A DNA stretch of 33,439 nucleotides from Hyphomicrobiales bacterium (GTDB lineage Bacteria; Pseudomonadota; Alphaproteobacteria; Rhizobiales; Beijerinckiaceae), in contig JAIXSR010000059.1 in assembly GCA_027484605.1 (NCBI GenBank), forward strand, positions 1-33,439. The letters are read 5' to 3'. Below, piece by piece: positions 6,146 through 12,983 of the stretch. The position numbers were made by a program, and so were the translations under genes. Numbering within the stretch: the stretch's first letter is position 1; every line of letters starts with the position of its first letter. Below the pieces are notes generated by a model. The model was not told where the DNA came from, made no database searches, and worked only from the letters and a program-made list of their open reading frames with translations.

Positions 6146-6615
6146 GCGACCTGTTCGGCGAGAGCGCGATCTACGCGGCGGACAAGCTGGCGGAAGCGGC
6201 GCGCGAGGTGGGCCAGCGGCTCAGGGTCTATCCCCGTCTCGTCGAGGCCGGGAAGCTGACCCAGCCCAAGGCGGACCGGCAGATCGCGGTGATGCGCGCG
6301 ATCGAGCGGGACTACACCACGGCGGCCGCGCTTGACCGCCCGCTGGTGAAGGCGCGCCTGGTGCAGTTTTCGCCCGAGTTCCGCGACGATCGGTGCGTCC
6401 TGAGGTTCGACGTCGAGGTTGCGATTGCCGGTCAGGAACGGCCCCGGCTTGCGAACTGCGAGGTCGAGGTCGGCGGCTACGAGCTCGCCGCCATCATCCG
6501 GAGCGCGCGCGATACGCTGGCCCAGATGAACGACACGGGCGGGGAGTGGAAAGAGGGCGACCGCCGCACGGACTGGGCGAGCCCGGGCAATCTTGGACTG
6601 GGAGACGCGGCGTGA
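6142..6615 (+). CDS. Hypothetical early protein
   Basis: A 157-residue soluble protein starting at a GTG overlapping the previous stop (GTGA). The N-terminal 60 residues are helical and charged (AADKLAEAAREVGQRLRVYP; KADRQIAVMRAIERDY). The centre (CVLRFDVEVAIAGQERPRLA) is strand-rich. The end is polar. No family is recognised. The tight overlaps mark it as part of the early operon. Confidence 0.6.
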   Translation: MSDLFGESAIYAADKLAEAAREVGQRLRVYPRLVEAGKLTQPKADRQIAVMRAIERDYTTAAALDRPLVKARLVQFSPEFRDDRCVLRFDVEVAIAGQERPRLANCEVEVGGYELAAIIRSARDTLAQMNDTGGEWKEGDRRTDWASPGNLGLGDAA

Positions 6616-6899
6616 GCGACACCGAAGCAGAGAAGCGCGCCTATGCGAAGGGCTATGCCGCCGGGCGCAAGCGCACCGAAGCCGAAACGGCCGCCGCAGC
6701 GGCTCAATATGAGGAGTCGCAACAGGCACGCCGCCGCTTCAGACAGCAGGCCTTCCTTGCCGCGCTTTCAGGAACTCTGACCAGCCCACGCCAGTGGCGC
6801 AATGGCGAAAAGCCTTGGGTCGGTGTCGAAGACTATGTCCGGGGCTGCTGGAATTTCGCGGACAAGGCGACTGCGCACAACACTGAGCCATTCGCATGA
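6612..6899 (+). CDS. Hypothetical early protein
   Basis: A 95-residue protein with a GTG start in a GTGA overlap. Residues 1-50 form a long charged helix (EAEKRAYAKGYAAGRKRTEA) that could be a coiled coil. The remainder includes SPRQWRNGEKPWVGVEDYVR. The function is unknown. Confidence 0.6.
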   Translation: MSDTEAEKRAYAKGYAAGRKRTEAETAAAAAQYEESQQARRRFRQQAFLAALSGTLTSPRQWRNGEKPWVGVEDYVRGCWNFADKATAHNTEPFA

Positions 6900-7294
6900 C
6901 CAATCAGGGTCGGAAGTTGAAAGGCAGCAATCCGGCTGCCGACGGTGCTTGCAACCATCCCCCGATGGACGCCGCCGTGTCTCACAATCCCCCGCCGGCA
7001 GCAAGCGGCGGGGGGAAAGGCGGGGACTTGCGCCAGGGCGTCACACGCGCCGGGCATGCCGTCCTCGACCAGCTCGAGGCCATTGGCGGCGGCATCGGTG
7101 GCGAGAAGACCGTTCCGGCCCTCGCGCTGAAAGAGGCCCAGCGCATCCTTGCGGCGGCCATCCGCGCCGACCCGGACAACGGCATGGGGCGGCGGCGCAT
7201 CGCCATGTCCCGGGAGGCCGCAGCCCTCATCATTCGCGCCCTGGACAGCATGGACGAGGCCGGGCGCTCCAGCTTCGAAGGGACTGTCGCATGA
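6896..7294 (+). CDS. Hypothetical early protein
   Basis: A 132-residue protein with an ATGA overlap at its start. The first 45 residues are low-complexity (Gly, Pro, Asn, Lys) and probably disordered. Residues 47-130 are helical (GVTRAGHAVLDQLEAIGGGI; LALKEAQRILAAAIRADP; EAAALIIRALDSMDEAGRSS). It is unrecognised and lies immediately upstream of the ParB-like gene. Confidence 0.55.
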   Translation: MTNQGRKLKGSNPAADGACNHPPMDAAVSHNPPPAASGGGKGGDLRQGVTRAGHAVLDQLEAIGGGIGGEKTVPALALKEAQRILAAAIRADPDNGMGRRRIAMSREAAALIIRALDSMDEAGRSSFEGTVA

Positions 7295-8115
7295 CCCCAT
7301 CCATGAACCCGCCGCTTGGCTCACCGCCGACGCTGGAATGGGTGCCGGTGGCATCGATCGGCGTCGATCCGATCTACCAGCGCTCGACCGACAACATGCA
7401 GTCGCAGACGCTGATCCGAAAGATTGCGCGCTTCTGGGACTGGAACCTGTGCCAGCCTCTCGCCCTGGTGAAGCGCGAGGACGGCTCGCTCTGGGCGGTC
7501 GATGGACAGCATAGGCTGGGCGCGGCGAAGCTCCGGGGCGACATTCCCCACCTGCCCTGCGTCATCGCGCGCTATGGCACCCAGGCCGACGAGGCAGCTG
7601 CCTTCGTCGCGCTCAACAAGCAGCGCCGGCCGCTGTCGCCGGTGGATCTGTTCAAGGCCGCACTGGCTGCCGGCGATCCCGAGGCGGACGAGATCATGCG
7701 CGCGATCCGCGGTGCCCAGCTCACCCTCGCCCCGCACTCGAACTACACCGCGTGGGAGCCGGGCCAGATCTTCTGCGTCCCCGGGATCCAGCGGGCATGG
7801 CGCGGGCATGGCGAAAAGGTCGTCCGCAACGCTCTGGTCGCGCTGTCGTGCGGCTTCCATGGGCAGGTGCTTCGCTATGCCGGGCTGCTGCTCGAGGGGC
7901 TCTACGGCTTCTACGCCAGTGACGATGCCAAGCTCGGCAGCTTCGACCCCGACCTGTTCGTCGAGGTTCTGGCAGCGGGCGAACAGGGCGACTGGGTCAA
8001 CGACGCGCGCAAGGTGCAGGTGGAGACGAACCTGAGCCGCGCGGCCTCGATGACCGAAGCGATGTGGCGCGCCTATCGCGAGGCGAGCGAGATGGACGAA
8101 GAGGAAGCAGCGTGA
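7291..8115 (+). CDS. ParB/Srx-type nuclease-fold (DGQHR) protein
   Basis: A 274-residue protein. Residues about 17-92 show the ParB N-terminal/sulfiredoxin-like pattern. VPVASIGVDPIYQR is followed by a region defining 'which partners to use', and then the motif VDGQHRLGAAKLRG, where the H and R are the conserved nucleotide-binding residues. VALNKQRRPLSP follows, as in the DUF6551-type phage relatives. The C-terminal half is helical and lacks the ParB centromere HTH. Relatives act as CTP/ATP-dependent switches or nucleases, and the activity here is not determined. ATGA overlap at the start. Confidence 0.75.
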   Translation: MTPSMNPPLGSPPTLEWVPVASIGVDPIYQRSTDNMQSQTLIRKIARFWDWNLCQPLALVKREDGSLWAVDGQHRLGAAKLRGDIPHLPCVIARYGTQADEAAAFVALNKQRRPLSPVDLFKAALAAGDPEADEIMRAIRGAQLTLAPHSNYTAWEPGQIFCVPGIQRAWRGHGEKVVRNALVALSCGFHGQVLRYAGLLLEGLYGFYASDDAKLGSFDPDLFVEVLAAGEQGDWVNDARKVQVETNLSRAASMTEAMWRAYREASEMDEEEAA

Positions 8116-8483
8116 TGGGGAGGCCGTCTCAGATCGACATCACGAAGCTGGCACACCTGCGGGAAGAAAAATGGCTCTCTTACGGCCAGATTTCCAGGAT
8201 GATGGGCGTCAGCATCGGCGCAATCTCGTGGCAATGCCTGATGCACGGGATAGAGCATCCGTCCAAAGTGACGAGGCTCCGCAAGCCTTCCGGCGGGTTG
8301 GAGCATCGCAACGGATACGTCATTCGGCGCTTCACGGCCGAGGAGGATGCCGAGCTTCTTCGCTTGGCGATGGCGGGGGTCCGCACCAGCGAGATCGCCC
8401 GTAAGCTCGGGCGGAAGGGCAACAGCGTGCGCGGCCGGCTCGCGACGCTGGCCCGACACGATGCCCGGAACGACGTCCAATGA
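8115..8483 (+). CDS. SANT/GcrA-like double helix-turn-helix protein
   Basis: A 122-residue DNA-binding candidate. Residues 10-45 contain one HTH (EKWLSYGQISRMMGVSIGAI). Residues 72-118 contain a SANT/Myb-like unit (FTAEEDAELLRLAMAGVRTS, then EIARKLGRKGNSVRGRLATL). The second unit closely resembles the N-terminal unit of the leftward protein at 864-1442, sharing the x-GNSV-x-R core. The ATG is in a TGATG overlap. It likely regulates transcription of phage or host genes. Confidence 0.7.
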   Translation: MGRPSQIDITKLAHLREEKWLSYGQISRMMGVSIGAISWQCLMHGIEHPSKVTRLRKPSGGLEHRNGYVIRRFTAEEDAELLRLAMAGVRTSEIARKLGRKGNSVRGRLATLARHDARNDVQ

Positions 8484-9211
8484 CCCCCCGCTCCCTCCGC
8501 CGGTTCGACAGCATCCTGCCAGGCGGTCGCCATGTGCAGCTGTCGGCGCTCGATCCTGCCGCCCGAGCTGGCCGCACCATCTTCGGCAACCGGGTGGTCG
8601 AAGCCGGCCAGCCCGAACGCCTGCTGAAGCGCGGGCATCACAGCCGGAAGATCGGCGACGTGGTGCAGAAGGGGAAGTGGCGCGGCATGCCCATCTTCAC
8701 CCTCACCCTCGAGGAGCGCGCCACCTGCCCCCGCACCTGCAAGCAATGGCTCGGGTGCTACGGAAATTCGATGAACTGGGCCGAGCGCCTGGTGCATGGG
8801 CCCGAGCTCGAGGCGCGTCTCTGGCGCGAGCTCGGCAGCCTGCAATCGCGCAACCCGGGCGGCTTCGTGGTGCGCCTGCATGTGCTCGGCGACTTCTACA
8901 GCCTGGCCTATGTCAGCTTCTGGCAACAGGCGCTGGATTGCTACCCGGCGCTCAGGGTGTTCGGCTACACCGCGCACGATCCGGCGCACGGCATCGGCGC
9001 AGCACTCAAGGACATGGCCGACACGGAGTGGGAGCGGTTCGCCCTTCGCTTCTCGGGCTGGGGACTGGCCGAGCGGGGCGCCGAGGTCTTCGCGCACGAG
9101 CCGCCGGCCGACGCAATCCCCTGCCCCGCACAGACCGGAGCGACAGACTGCTGCGCGACATGCGCCTTGTGTTGGGCAACGACGCGCCCGATCGCTTTCA
9201 GGAGGCATTGA
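8480..9211 (+). CDS. GP88-like cysteine-rich phage protein
   Basis: A 243-residue protein resembling the phage Gene product 88 family. The clearest landmarks are the N-terminal Cys motif TCPRTCKQWLGCYG (C83, C87, C93), the core FVVRLHVLGDFYSLAYVSFW (129-148) with GYTAHD (162-167), and a C-terminal cluster C215, C224, C225, C228, C231. The pattern suggests a TIM-barrel-like fold with a metal or iron-sulfur site, but the first motif is CX3CX5C, not the CX3CX2C of radical-SAM enzymes. The biochemical role of the family is not known to me. ATGA overlap at the start. The stop is directly followed by the small pre-integrase gene. Confidence 0.65.
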   Translation: MTPRSLRRFDSILPGGRHVQLSALDPAARAGRTIFGNRVVEAGQPERLLKRGHHSRKIGDVVQKGKWRGMPIFTLTLEERATCPRTCKQWLGCYGNSMNWAERLVHGPELEARLWRELGSLQSRNPGGFVVRLHVLGDFYSLAYVSFWQQALDCYPALRVFGYTAHDPAHGIGAALKDMADTEWERFALRFSGWGLAERGAEVFAHEPPADAIPCPAQTGATDCCATCALCWATTRPIAFRRH

Positions 9212-9399
9212 TGTCCCGCCGCGCCCGCTTCCGACAGGCCGATCTCGCGCGTGCGCTGAAGGCGGCTGTGGACGCAGGGCTGAATCCGTCGCAGGTTGTG
9301 ATCGACCCCTCTGGCGAGCTGCGTCTCAGCTTCTCCACCAGCAGCACGCAGGCGGGCACCGGAAACCCGCTGGACAGGCTGCTCGGCAATGGCTCGTAA
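9211..9399 (+). CDS. Small protein preceding integrase, possible excisionase
   Basis: A 62-residue basic protein with strong AGGAGG 6 nt before its ATG. It begins RRARFRQADLARALKAAVDA, an HTH-like helix pair, followed by a strand pair (SQVVIDPSGELRLSF). Similar small proteins sit before integrases in many alphaproteobacterial phages. An excisionase or integrase-partner role is inferred from size, basic charge and place only. It overlaps the integrase start by 11 nt. Confidence 0.55.
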   Translation: MSRRARFRQADLARALKAAVDAGLNPSQVVIDPSGELRLSFSTSSTQAGTGNPLDRLLGNGS

Positions 9400-10501
9400 A
9401 CGCCGCTACCCCAACGTCTCTTCCTTCACCGATCGGCACGGCAAGCAGCGCTGGCGATGGCGAAAGGCCGGCCACCCCACCTTCTACTTCACCTGCCCGC
9501 CCGACACGCCCGGATTCGCGGAAGAGTTGAAGCTGGCCCTGGCAGGCGCGAAGGTGCAGCCCGGCGCCGAGCGCACCATCCCCCGCTCCGTCGGCGATCT
9601 CGCGGCCCGCTACTTCGCCAGCACGAACCACCTGCAGGCCAGCGAGCGCGACCGCCACCGCCGCCGTCTCATCCTCGATCCGTTCGTCGCCGAGTTCCGC
9701 AACGACCTGGTCGCGAACTGGCGCTGGGAGCACATCGAGGCCGTCGTGGCGCGCAAGCTGGAGAAGAAGCCCGACGCGCGCGGCCGGATGCTTGGCGGCC
9801 CCGTCGCGGCCCACAGCCTCAGGAAGCAGCTGATGCGCCTGTTCGCGCACGCGGTGAAGCTGGGGTGGATCAACGAGAACCCGGTCGCCCTGACGGAGCG
9901 GGTGAAGGTCCCGAAGACTGGCGGCTATCACACCTGGACCGAGGAGGAGATCGCCCAGTACAGGGCACACCACCCGCTCGGCACCATGGCCCGGCTCGCG
10001 CTCGAGATCATGCTGTGGACATGGCAGCGCCGCGGCGACGCCCGCCTGTTCGGGCCGAAGCATGTGCGCAACGGCCAGATCCAGTATCGGCAGGGCAAGG
10101 GCGGGAAGACGCTCTGGCTCCCCGCCGCGCCCCAGCTGCTCGCCGCGATCGAGGCGATGGACCGGGTCGGCATCCGCACCTTCATCGTCACGGAGCAGGG
10201 CAATCCGTTCAGCGCGGCGGGATTCGGCAACCGGATGCGCGACTGGTGCGACGCGGCGGGCCTGCCCCACTGCACCGCCCACGGCCTCAGGAAGGCAGCC
10301 GCCCGGCGCGGCGCCGAGCTGGACATCAGCCAGCAGGGCCTGAAGGCGGCAGGCGGGTGGAGCGGCGATTCGGAGGTCGCAACCTACACCGCCGCGGCGG
10401 ACCAGCGCCGCATGGCCGAAGACGCGATCACCCGCATCAGCCGGTGGGAGTTGGAACAGCAAAATCCTGTGCCGAAAGATGGGGATTTGGCTGCGGGTTA
10501 G
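9389..10501 (+). CDS. int: Tyrosine site-specific integrase
   Basis: A 370-residue lambda-type integrase. An arm-type DNA-binding N-terminus (1-65) and a SAM-like core-binding domain (about 67-165) precede the catalytic domain (about 175-355). Visible catalytic residues are R215 (WQRRGDARL), K240, H298-x-x-R301 (AHGLRK), W324 in the second histidine/tryptophan position (GGWSGDSE) and nucleophile Y333 (VATYT). It would recombine attP with attB to insert or excise the phage. It is the last gene of the rightward operon. A tRNA-3'-end-like sequence lies 73 bp downstream. Confidence 0.95.
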   Translation: MARKRRYPNVSSFTDRHGKQRWRWRKAGHPTFYFTCPPDTPGFAEELKLALAGAKVQPGAERTIPRSVGDLAARYFASTNHLQASERDRHRRRLILDPFVAEFRNDLVANWRWEHIEAVVARKLEKKPDARGRMLGGPVAAHSLRKQLMRLFAHAVKLGWINENPVALTERVKVPKTGGYHTWTEEEIAQYRAHHPLGTMARLALEIMLWTWQRRGDARLFGPKHVRNGQIQYRQGKGGKTLWLPAAPQLLAAIEAMDRVGIRTFIVTEQGNPFSAAGFGNRMRDWCDAAGLPHCTAHGLRKAAARRGAELDISQQGLKAAGGWSGDSEVATYTAAADQRRMAEDAITRISRWELEQQNPVPKDGDLAAG

Positions 10502-10573
10502 GCTACCCTGCTTGGCTAACCGAACCCGGCGGACAGCGCATGCGCCTGAAAAGGCTTGCAGAATTTCCCAACA

Positions 10574-10590
10574 TGGTACCCCCGGCCGGA
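10574..10590 (-). other. Candidate attP core (tRNA 3'-end match)
   Basis: On the minus strand this reads TCCGGCCGGGGGTACCA. That is laid out like a tRNA 3' end: the T-loop end, a T-stem strand (CCGGC), a 7-base acceptor strand (CGGGGGT), a discriminator A and CCA. No tRNA body surrounds it. Tyrosine integrases commonly use tRNA 3' ends, and the site lies in the non-coding gap just after int. The rest of 10502-10703 shows no gene. Confidence 0.45.
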
Positions 10591-10703
10591 CCGCCACAAC
10601 CGCGCGAGGCCAATGACTTGCGGTGGTGAACCTGCGATTCCCTACCCCGTTTTGCCCTTCGTGACCGTTTCGGGCTGGCAAACCTTTTCGGCCCGCGCAG
10701 GCA

Positions 10704-10737
10704 CAAAAAAAGCGCCCTCGGCCGGAGCCGGGGCGCC
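10704..10737 (-). terminator. Intrinsic terminator of the late operon
   Basis: Read leftward, GCGCCC-CGGC, loop TCCG, GCCG-A-GGGCGC (10736-10712) is followed by seven T (10711-10705). A 10-bp GC stem with one bulge plus a U-tract is a textbook Rho-independent terminator. It lies 24 bp after the Rz1 stop and faces the convergent integrase operon. Confidence 0.9.
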
Positions 10738-10760
10738 AAGTCTATCCGGGAAGGATCCGG

Positions 10761-11024
10761 TCAGTTCGTCGGCAGCTTGGCGCAGGCTTTCAGCTTGCCA
10801 TCGGCCTCGACGCCGTAGGGCTCCCATTCCAGCAGCTTGGCCAGCGCAAGGCTGAGTGCGGCCGAGGCATCGGTGGGCATGGGGCCGAGAGGGGCGGGAA
10901 GCGCGGGCACCTGGTCGACGCACGGAACCGGCACGGCTCTCGGCACCTCGACGGTGCGAATTTCGGGCAGGGGGTTGGCGGCACATCCCATGAGCAGCAG
11001 GCTAACCGCGACGACTGAGCGCAT
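10761..11024 (-). CDS. Rz1-like outer-membrane spanin lipoprotein
   Basis: An 87-residue protein with a signal peptide and lipobox LLLMGC, giving lipidated C14. The mature part is Pro-rich (EVPRAVPVPCVDQVPALPAP) and has two more Cys. It starts inside the 3' end of the Rz-like gene in another frame (23-nt overlap), with AAGGAGG 6 nt before the ATG. This is the standard Rz/Rz1 layout. The pair spans the periplasm and fuses inner and outer membranes in the last lysis step. Confidence 0.85.
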   Translation of the reverse strand: MRSVVAVSLLLMGCAANPLPEIRTVEVPRAVPVPCVDQVPALPAPLGPMPTDASAALSLALAKLLEWEPYGVEADGKLKACAKLPTN

Positions 11025-11427
11025 CCCATGCCTCCTTCTGTGCTGGCGTCAACGCTGTGGCCGGTTTTCCGCCCGTCTGGCGCGAGTCTGCTTCGAGGCG
11101 GGCGCGGAGTGCCGCCGAGCCGTCGCGCGCTTCCTTGGCCCGTTTCTCGGCTTTCGCTGCATCTGCCTTCGCCGCCTTGCCCGCCGCCTGCAGTTGCAGC
11201 ACGTCGTCGCGCATCATCGCCACGGCCGCCTCGAGCGTGCCGGCGTTCAGTCGCGACGTCTGCAGATCTTGTGCGAGCCGCGCGATCTCAGGCTCTCGGC
11301 TGTCGCGGCCTGCGTCATGACCCGCGGCATAGACGCGCCAGAGAAGCAGCAGCGTGAGCATGGCGGCCGCTCCTGCAAGCCACACCCAGCGCGGCACGCC
11401 GGTTGCCCAGGCGAGGATCCTGTCCAT
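11002..11427 (-). CDS. Rz-like inner-membrane spanin
   Basis: A 141-residue type II membrane protein. It has a basic N-terminus, one membrane helix at about 15-33 (VWLAGAAAMLTLLLLWRVYA) and a long periplasmic charged helix/coiled coil at about 40-115 (AAGKAAKADAAKAEKRAKEA). Its partner Rz1 overlaps its 3' end. ATGA overlap with the holin-like gene. Confidence 0.85.
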   Translation of the reverse strand: MDRILAWATGVPRWVWLAGAAAMLTLLLLWRVYAAGHDAGRDSREPEIARLAQDLQTSRLNAGTLEAAVAMMRDDVLQLQAAGKAAKADAAKAEKRAKEARDGSAALRARLEADSRQTGGKPATALTPAQKEAWDALSRRG

Positions 11428-11624
11428 CAGCCCTCCCCTCCATCATTTCGCGCACGGCCCACGGCATAACCGCCCAGCGCGCCGATCAGGCCGGATGCCA
11501 GCAGGTCGAGCACGCGGCCGGCCGGGTCGCCCAAGTCTTTCGCGTCGGGCAGCATGGAGGCTGCCACGACTGCGACGATGAGTGCCAGCAGTGCAAGGAT
11601 GGCGAGTTGGACGCGCTCGCTCAC
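11427..11624 (-). CDS. Holin candidate (two membrane helices)
   Basis: A 65-residue protein with two hydrophobic helices, about 5-24 (VQLAILALLALIVAVVAASM) and 40-58 (VLDLLASGLIGALGGYAVGR), and a charged polar tail (RARNDGGEG). The size and layout fit class II holins. The start is a GTG overlapping the lysozyme stop (GTGA). It would release or activate the cytoplasmic lysozyme encoded just upstream. Other small membrane proteins at 12115-12604 are rival candidates. Confidence 0.65.
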   Translation of the reverse strand: MSERVQLAILALLALIVAVVAASMLPDAKDLGDPAGRVLDLLASGLIGALGGYAVGRARNDGGEG

Positions 11625-12115
11625 GGCCTGTACCCGATCGCTTTGTCGAACTCAGCCAGCTTCCCGAGATAGAGAAGCCGCTCGGCTCGACGACGGCGGA
11701 GCAGGCCGGCGCTGGGCCTGCCCTTGGCCATTCGCCACATCAGGAAGGCGTCGGCCGCCTGCGCGAACCGTCCGGCCCTGTGGTGGCGCAGCACGCTCGA
11801 CTTCGCGAAGTTCCCCAAGCCGATGTTGTAGGCGAGGCTCACCATCGCGCCGAACTGGCCCGGGCTCGTCTGTCCAACGGCCATGTCGACGCGCGCGTCG
11901 ACACCCCGTTCGAACTTAGCCACGATCAGGCGGAACAGCTCGTCGGCTCGCGCCTGGCTGATGCGTTCCCCGGGTCGGACCTTGCGGCCGTCCTCGTAAA
12001 AGGTGTTTCCCCACCCGATCGTCCACTTCCCGGCGGGGCAAAGGTAGCTCTCGAGAGAGCAGCCTTCGAAGTGGTGCATCAACGCGGTGGCGCGCGGTCC
12101 AATCTGGCGACCCAT
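11621..12115 (-). CDS. Endolysin, GH24 lysozyme
   Basis: A 164-residue T4/P21-type lysozyme that cleaves the glycan backbone of peptidoglycan. The catalytic pattern E17 (FEG), eight residues, C26, five residues, T32 (CPAGKWTIGWGNT) is the family's Glu-(Asp/Cys)-Thr triad. The C-terminal lobe contains QFGAMVSLAYNIGLGNF and RRAERLLYL. No signal or SAR helix is present, so it needs a holin. I chose the ATG at 12115 because GAGGAGG lies 8 nt upstream. An in-frame ATG at 12139 has no such site and lies inside the tiny upstream ORF. Confidence 0.92.
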   Translation of the reverse strand: MGRQIGPRATALMHHFEGCSLESYLCPAGKWTIGWGNTFYEDGRKVRPGERISQARADELFRLIVAKFERGVDARVDMAVGQTSPGQFGAMVSLAYNIGLGNFAKSSVLRHHRAGRFAQAADAFLMWRMAKGRPSAGLLRRRRAERLLYLGKLAEFDKAIGYRP

Positions 12116-12207
12116 CAGAACCTCCTCGTCAGCATCCATGCGAGCAGCATCACGACGCCCAGCATGAAGCAGGCCGCCGAAGCAGCCCGTGCAAAGTCGA
12201 TTTCCAT
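12115..12207 (-). CDS. Tiny single-pass membrane peptide
   Basis: A 30-residue ORF, too short for most gene callers. The ATG is preceded by GGGGGATGAC. The peptide is MEIDFARAASAACFMLGVVM followed by LLAWMLTRRF, one membrane helix with a basic end. Its stop overlaps the lysozyme ATG (TGATG), and its 3' end holds the lysozyme ribosome binding site. It is a possible holin or antiholin-like element, supported by context only. Confidence 0.45.
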   Translation of the reverse strand: MEIDFARAASAACFMLGVVMLLAWMLTRRF

Positions 12208-12208
12208 G

Positions 12209-12289
12209 TCATCCCCCGATCAGCCAGGTGACGATCTGTGCCAGCCAGCGCTCCCGCCAGCGGCGAAACGAGGTAAGCAGCCGGGTCAC
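12209..12289 (-). CDS. Tiny arginine/tryptophan-rich peptide
   Basis: A 26-residue ORF starting at a GTG that overlaps the upstream stop (GTGA) and ending 1 nt before the next ATG. The sequence MTRLLTSFRRWRERWLAQIV plus TWLIGG is an amphipathic cationic helix likely to associate with the membrane. The tight coupling on both sides argues that it is translated. The function is unknown. Confidence 0.35.
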   Translation of the reverse strand: MTRLLTSFRRWRERWLAQIVTWLIGG

Positions 12290-12510
12290 TGCGGTTGCTC
12301 CCGTTCGATCCGGTCAAGACGCCGGAGGATTTCGTTGTTTTGCTGTTCCAGGGTGGCGAGCTTCGCCTTCAGGTCGACCGGCGCATTGGCCTCGAGCCGG
12401 GTGACGCGATCGTTCATCGCCTGCCATGCCGCAAAGCCCGCGAACAGCAGCGCGAGGAAGGCGAACACCGTCCCCCAGTTGACCGTGACCGGCTTTTCAG
12501 TCTCGCTCAT
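12286..12510 (-). CDS. Small membrane-anchored coiled-coil protein
   Basis: A 74-residue protein with one membrane helix at about 11-29 (WGTVFAFLALLFAGFAAWQA) followed by a charged coiled coil to the end (LKAKLATLEQQNNEILRRLD). It resembles small phage XhlA/hemolysin-like lysis accessory proteins in layout. The ATG at 12510 is preferred; an ATG 21 nt upstream is possible. Confidence 0.6.
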   Translation of the reverse strand: MSETEKPVTVNWGTVFAFLALLFAGFAAWQAMNDRVTRLEANAPVDLKAKLATLEQQNNEILRRLDRIEREQPQ

Positions 12511-12604
12511 CTTGCCGCCCCCACGCTTCAACGATGCGAGGAATCAGCACCGCGCAGGCGATGCCAAAGATGAGGAGAAGCAAGAGCCTTTCGTCCGCCT
12601 CCAT
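12497..12604 (-). CDS. Tiny membrane protein
   Basis: A 35-residue ORF with strong AGGAGG 8 nt before its ATG. Residues 5-23 (ERLLLLLIFGIACAVLIPRI) form one membrane helix, followed by a charged tail (VEAWGRQDERD). It overlaps the 3' end of the preceding membrane-protein gene by 77 nt in another frame. The ribosome binding site makes it a credible gene despite its length. Confidence 0.5.
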   Translation of the reverse strand: MEADERLLLLLIFGIACAVLIPRIVEAWGRQDERD

Positions 12605-12983
12605 AGATTGAGCCTCCTGCCAGGGTGCCAATCTGGAGCCACCCTGAGAGCGCCAGAAGGTCGAGGTAGAAGGTCGCGGCAGCCCCGTTTCCGACGACGG
12701 CGAAGGCGACGTGAAATGCGATTTGGAACAGGTAAATGGCGCCGATGATGGCTTGCGGGCGCGAGGAAGGGTGTTGCAGCACGATGGTTGCCGCCGCAGC
12801 GTCGAACAGCGCGAAGAAGACCCATGGCGTCCAGTCGTGCAGCACGAGGACGGCGAAGGTGCAGGCGGTCCAGTTGGCGAGCATGGCAAGGCCGGTGCGG
12901 GTCAGGCCGGAGCCACCCATCTTGAACGCCAACGCGGCCGCGCAGACCAGGCCGGCGAAGAAGGCCGCGGACCAGAGCATCAT
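12528..12983 (-). CDS. Polytopic membrane protein, about four helices
   Basis: A 151-residue hydrophobic protein with likely membrane segments near 4-20 (WSAAFFAGLVCAAALAF), 31-48 (LAMLANWTACTFAVLVLH), 52-70 (PWVFFALFDAAAATIVL) and 77-96 (AIIGAIYLFQIAFHVAFAVV), with a further short one at 104-118. GAGGG lies just upstream of a double ATG (12983/12980). It sits between tail and lysis genes, so it may be a holin or a superinfection-exclusion protein. The family is not recognised. Confidence 0.6.
   Translation of the reverse strand: MMLWSAAFFAGLVCAAALAFKMGGSGLTRTGLAMLANWTACTFAVLVLHDWTPWVFFALFDAAAATIVLQHPSSRPQAIIGAIYLFQIAFHVAFAVVGNGAAATFYLDLLALSGWLQIGTLAGGSIYGGGRKALASPHLWHRLRGADSSHR

Noticed and set aside
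8480-9211. Calling the cysteine-rich protein a radical-SAM enzyme
   Set aside because: The N-terminal motif is CX3CX5C, not the CX3CX2C needed for the radical-SAM cluster, so the name would overreach.
9326-10681. A 451-codon minus-strand ORF opposite the integrase
   Set aside because: It mirrors the integrase codons, is low-complexity and has no recognisable domain. The integrase motifs on the plus strand are clear.
12115-12139. Longer lysozyme start at 12139
   Set aside because: The ATG at 12115 has GAGGAGG at proper distance, and the catalytic Glu then falls at residue 17. The upstream codons belong to the tiny membrane ORF in another frame.
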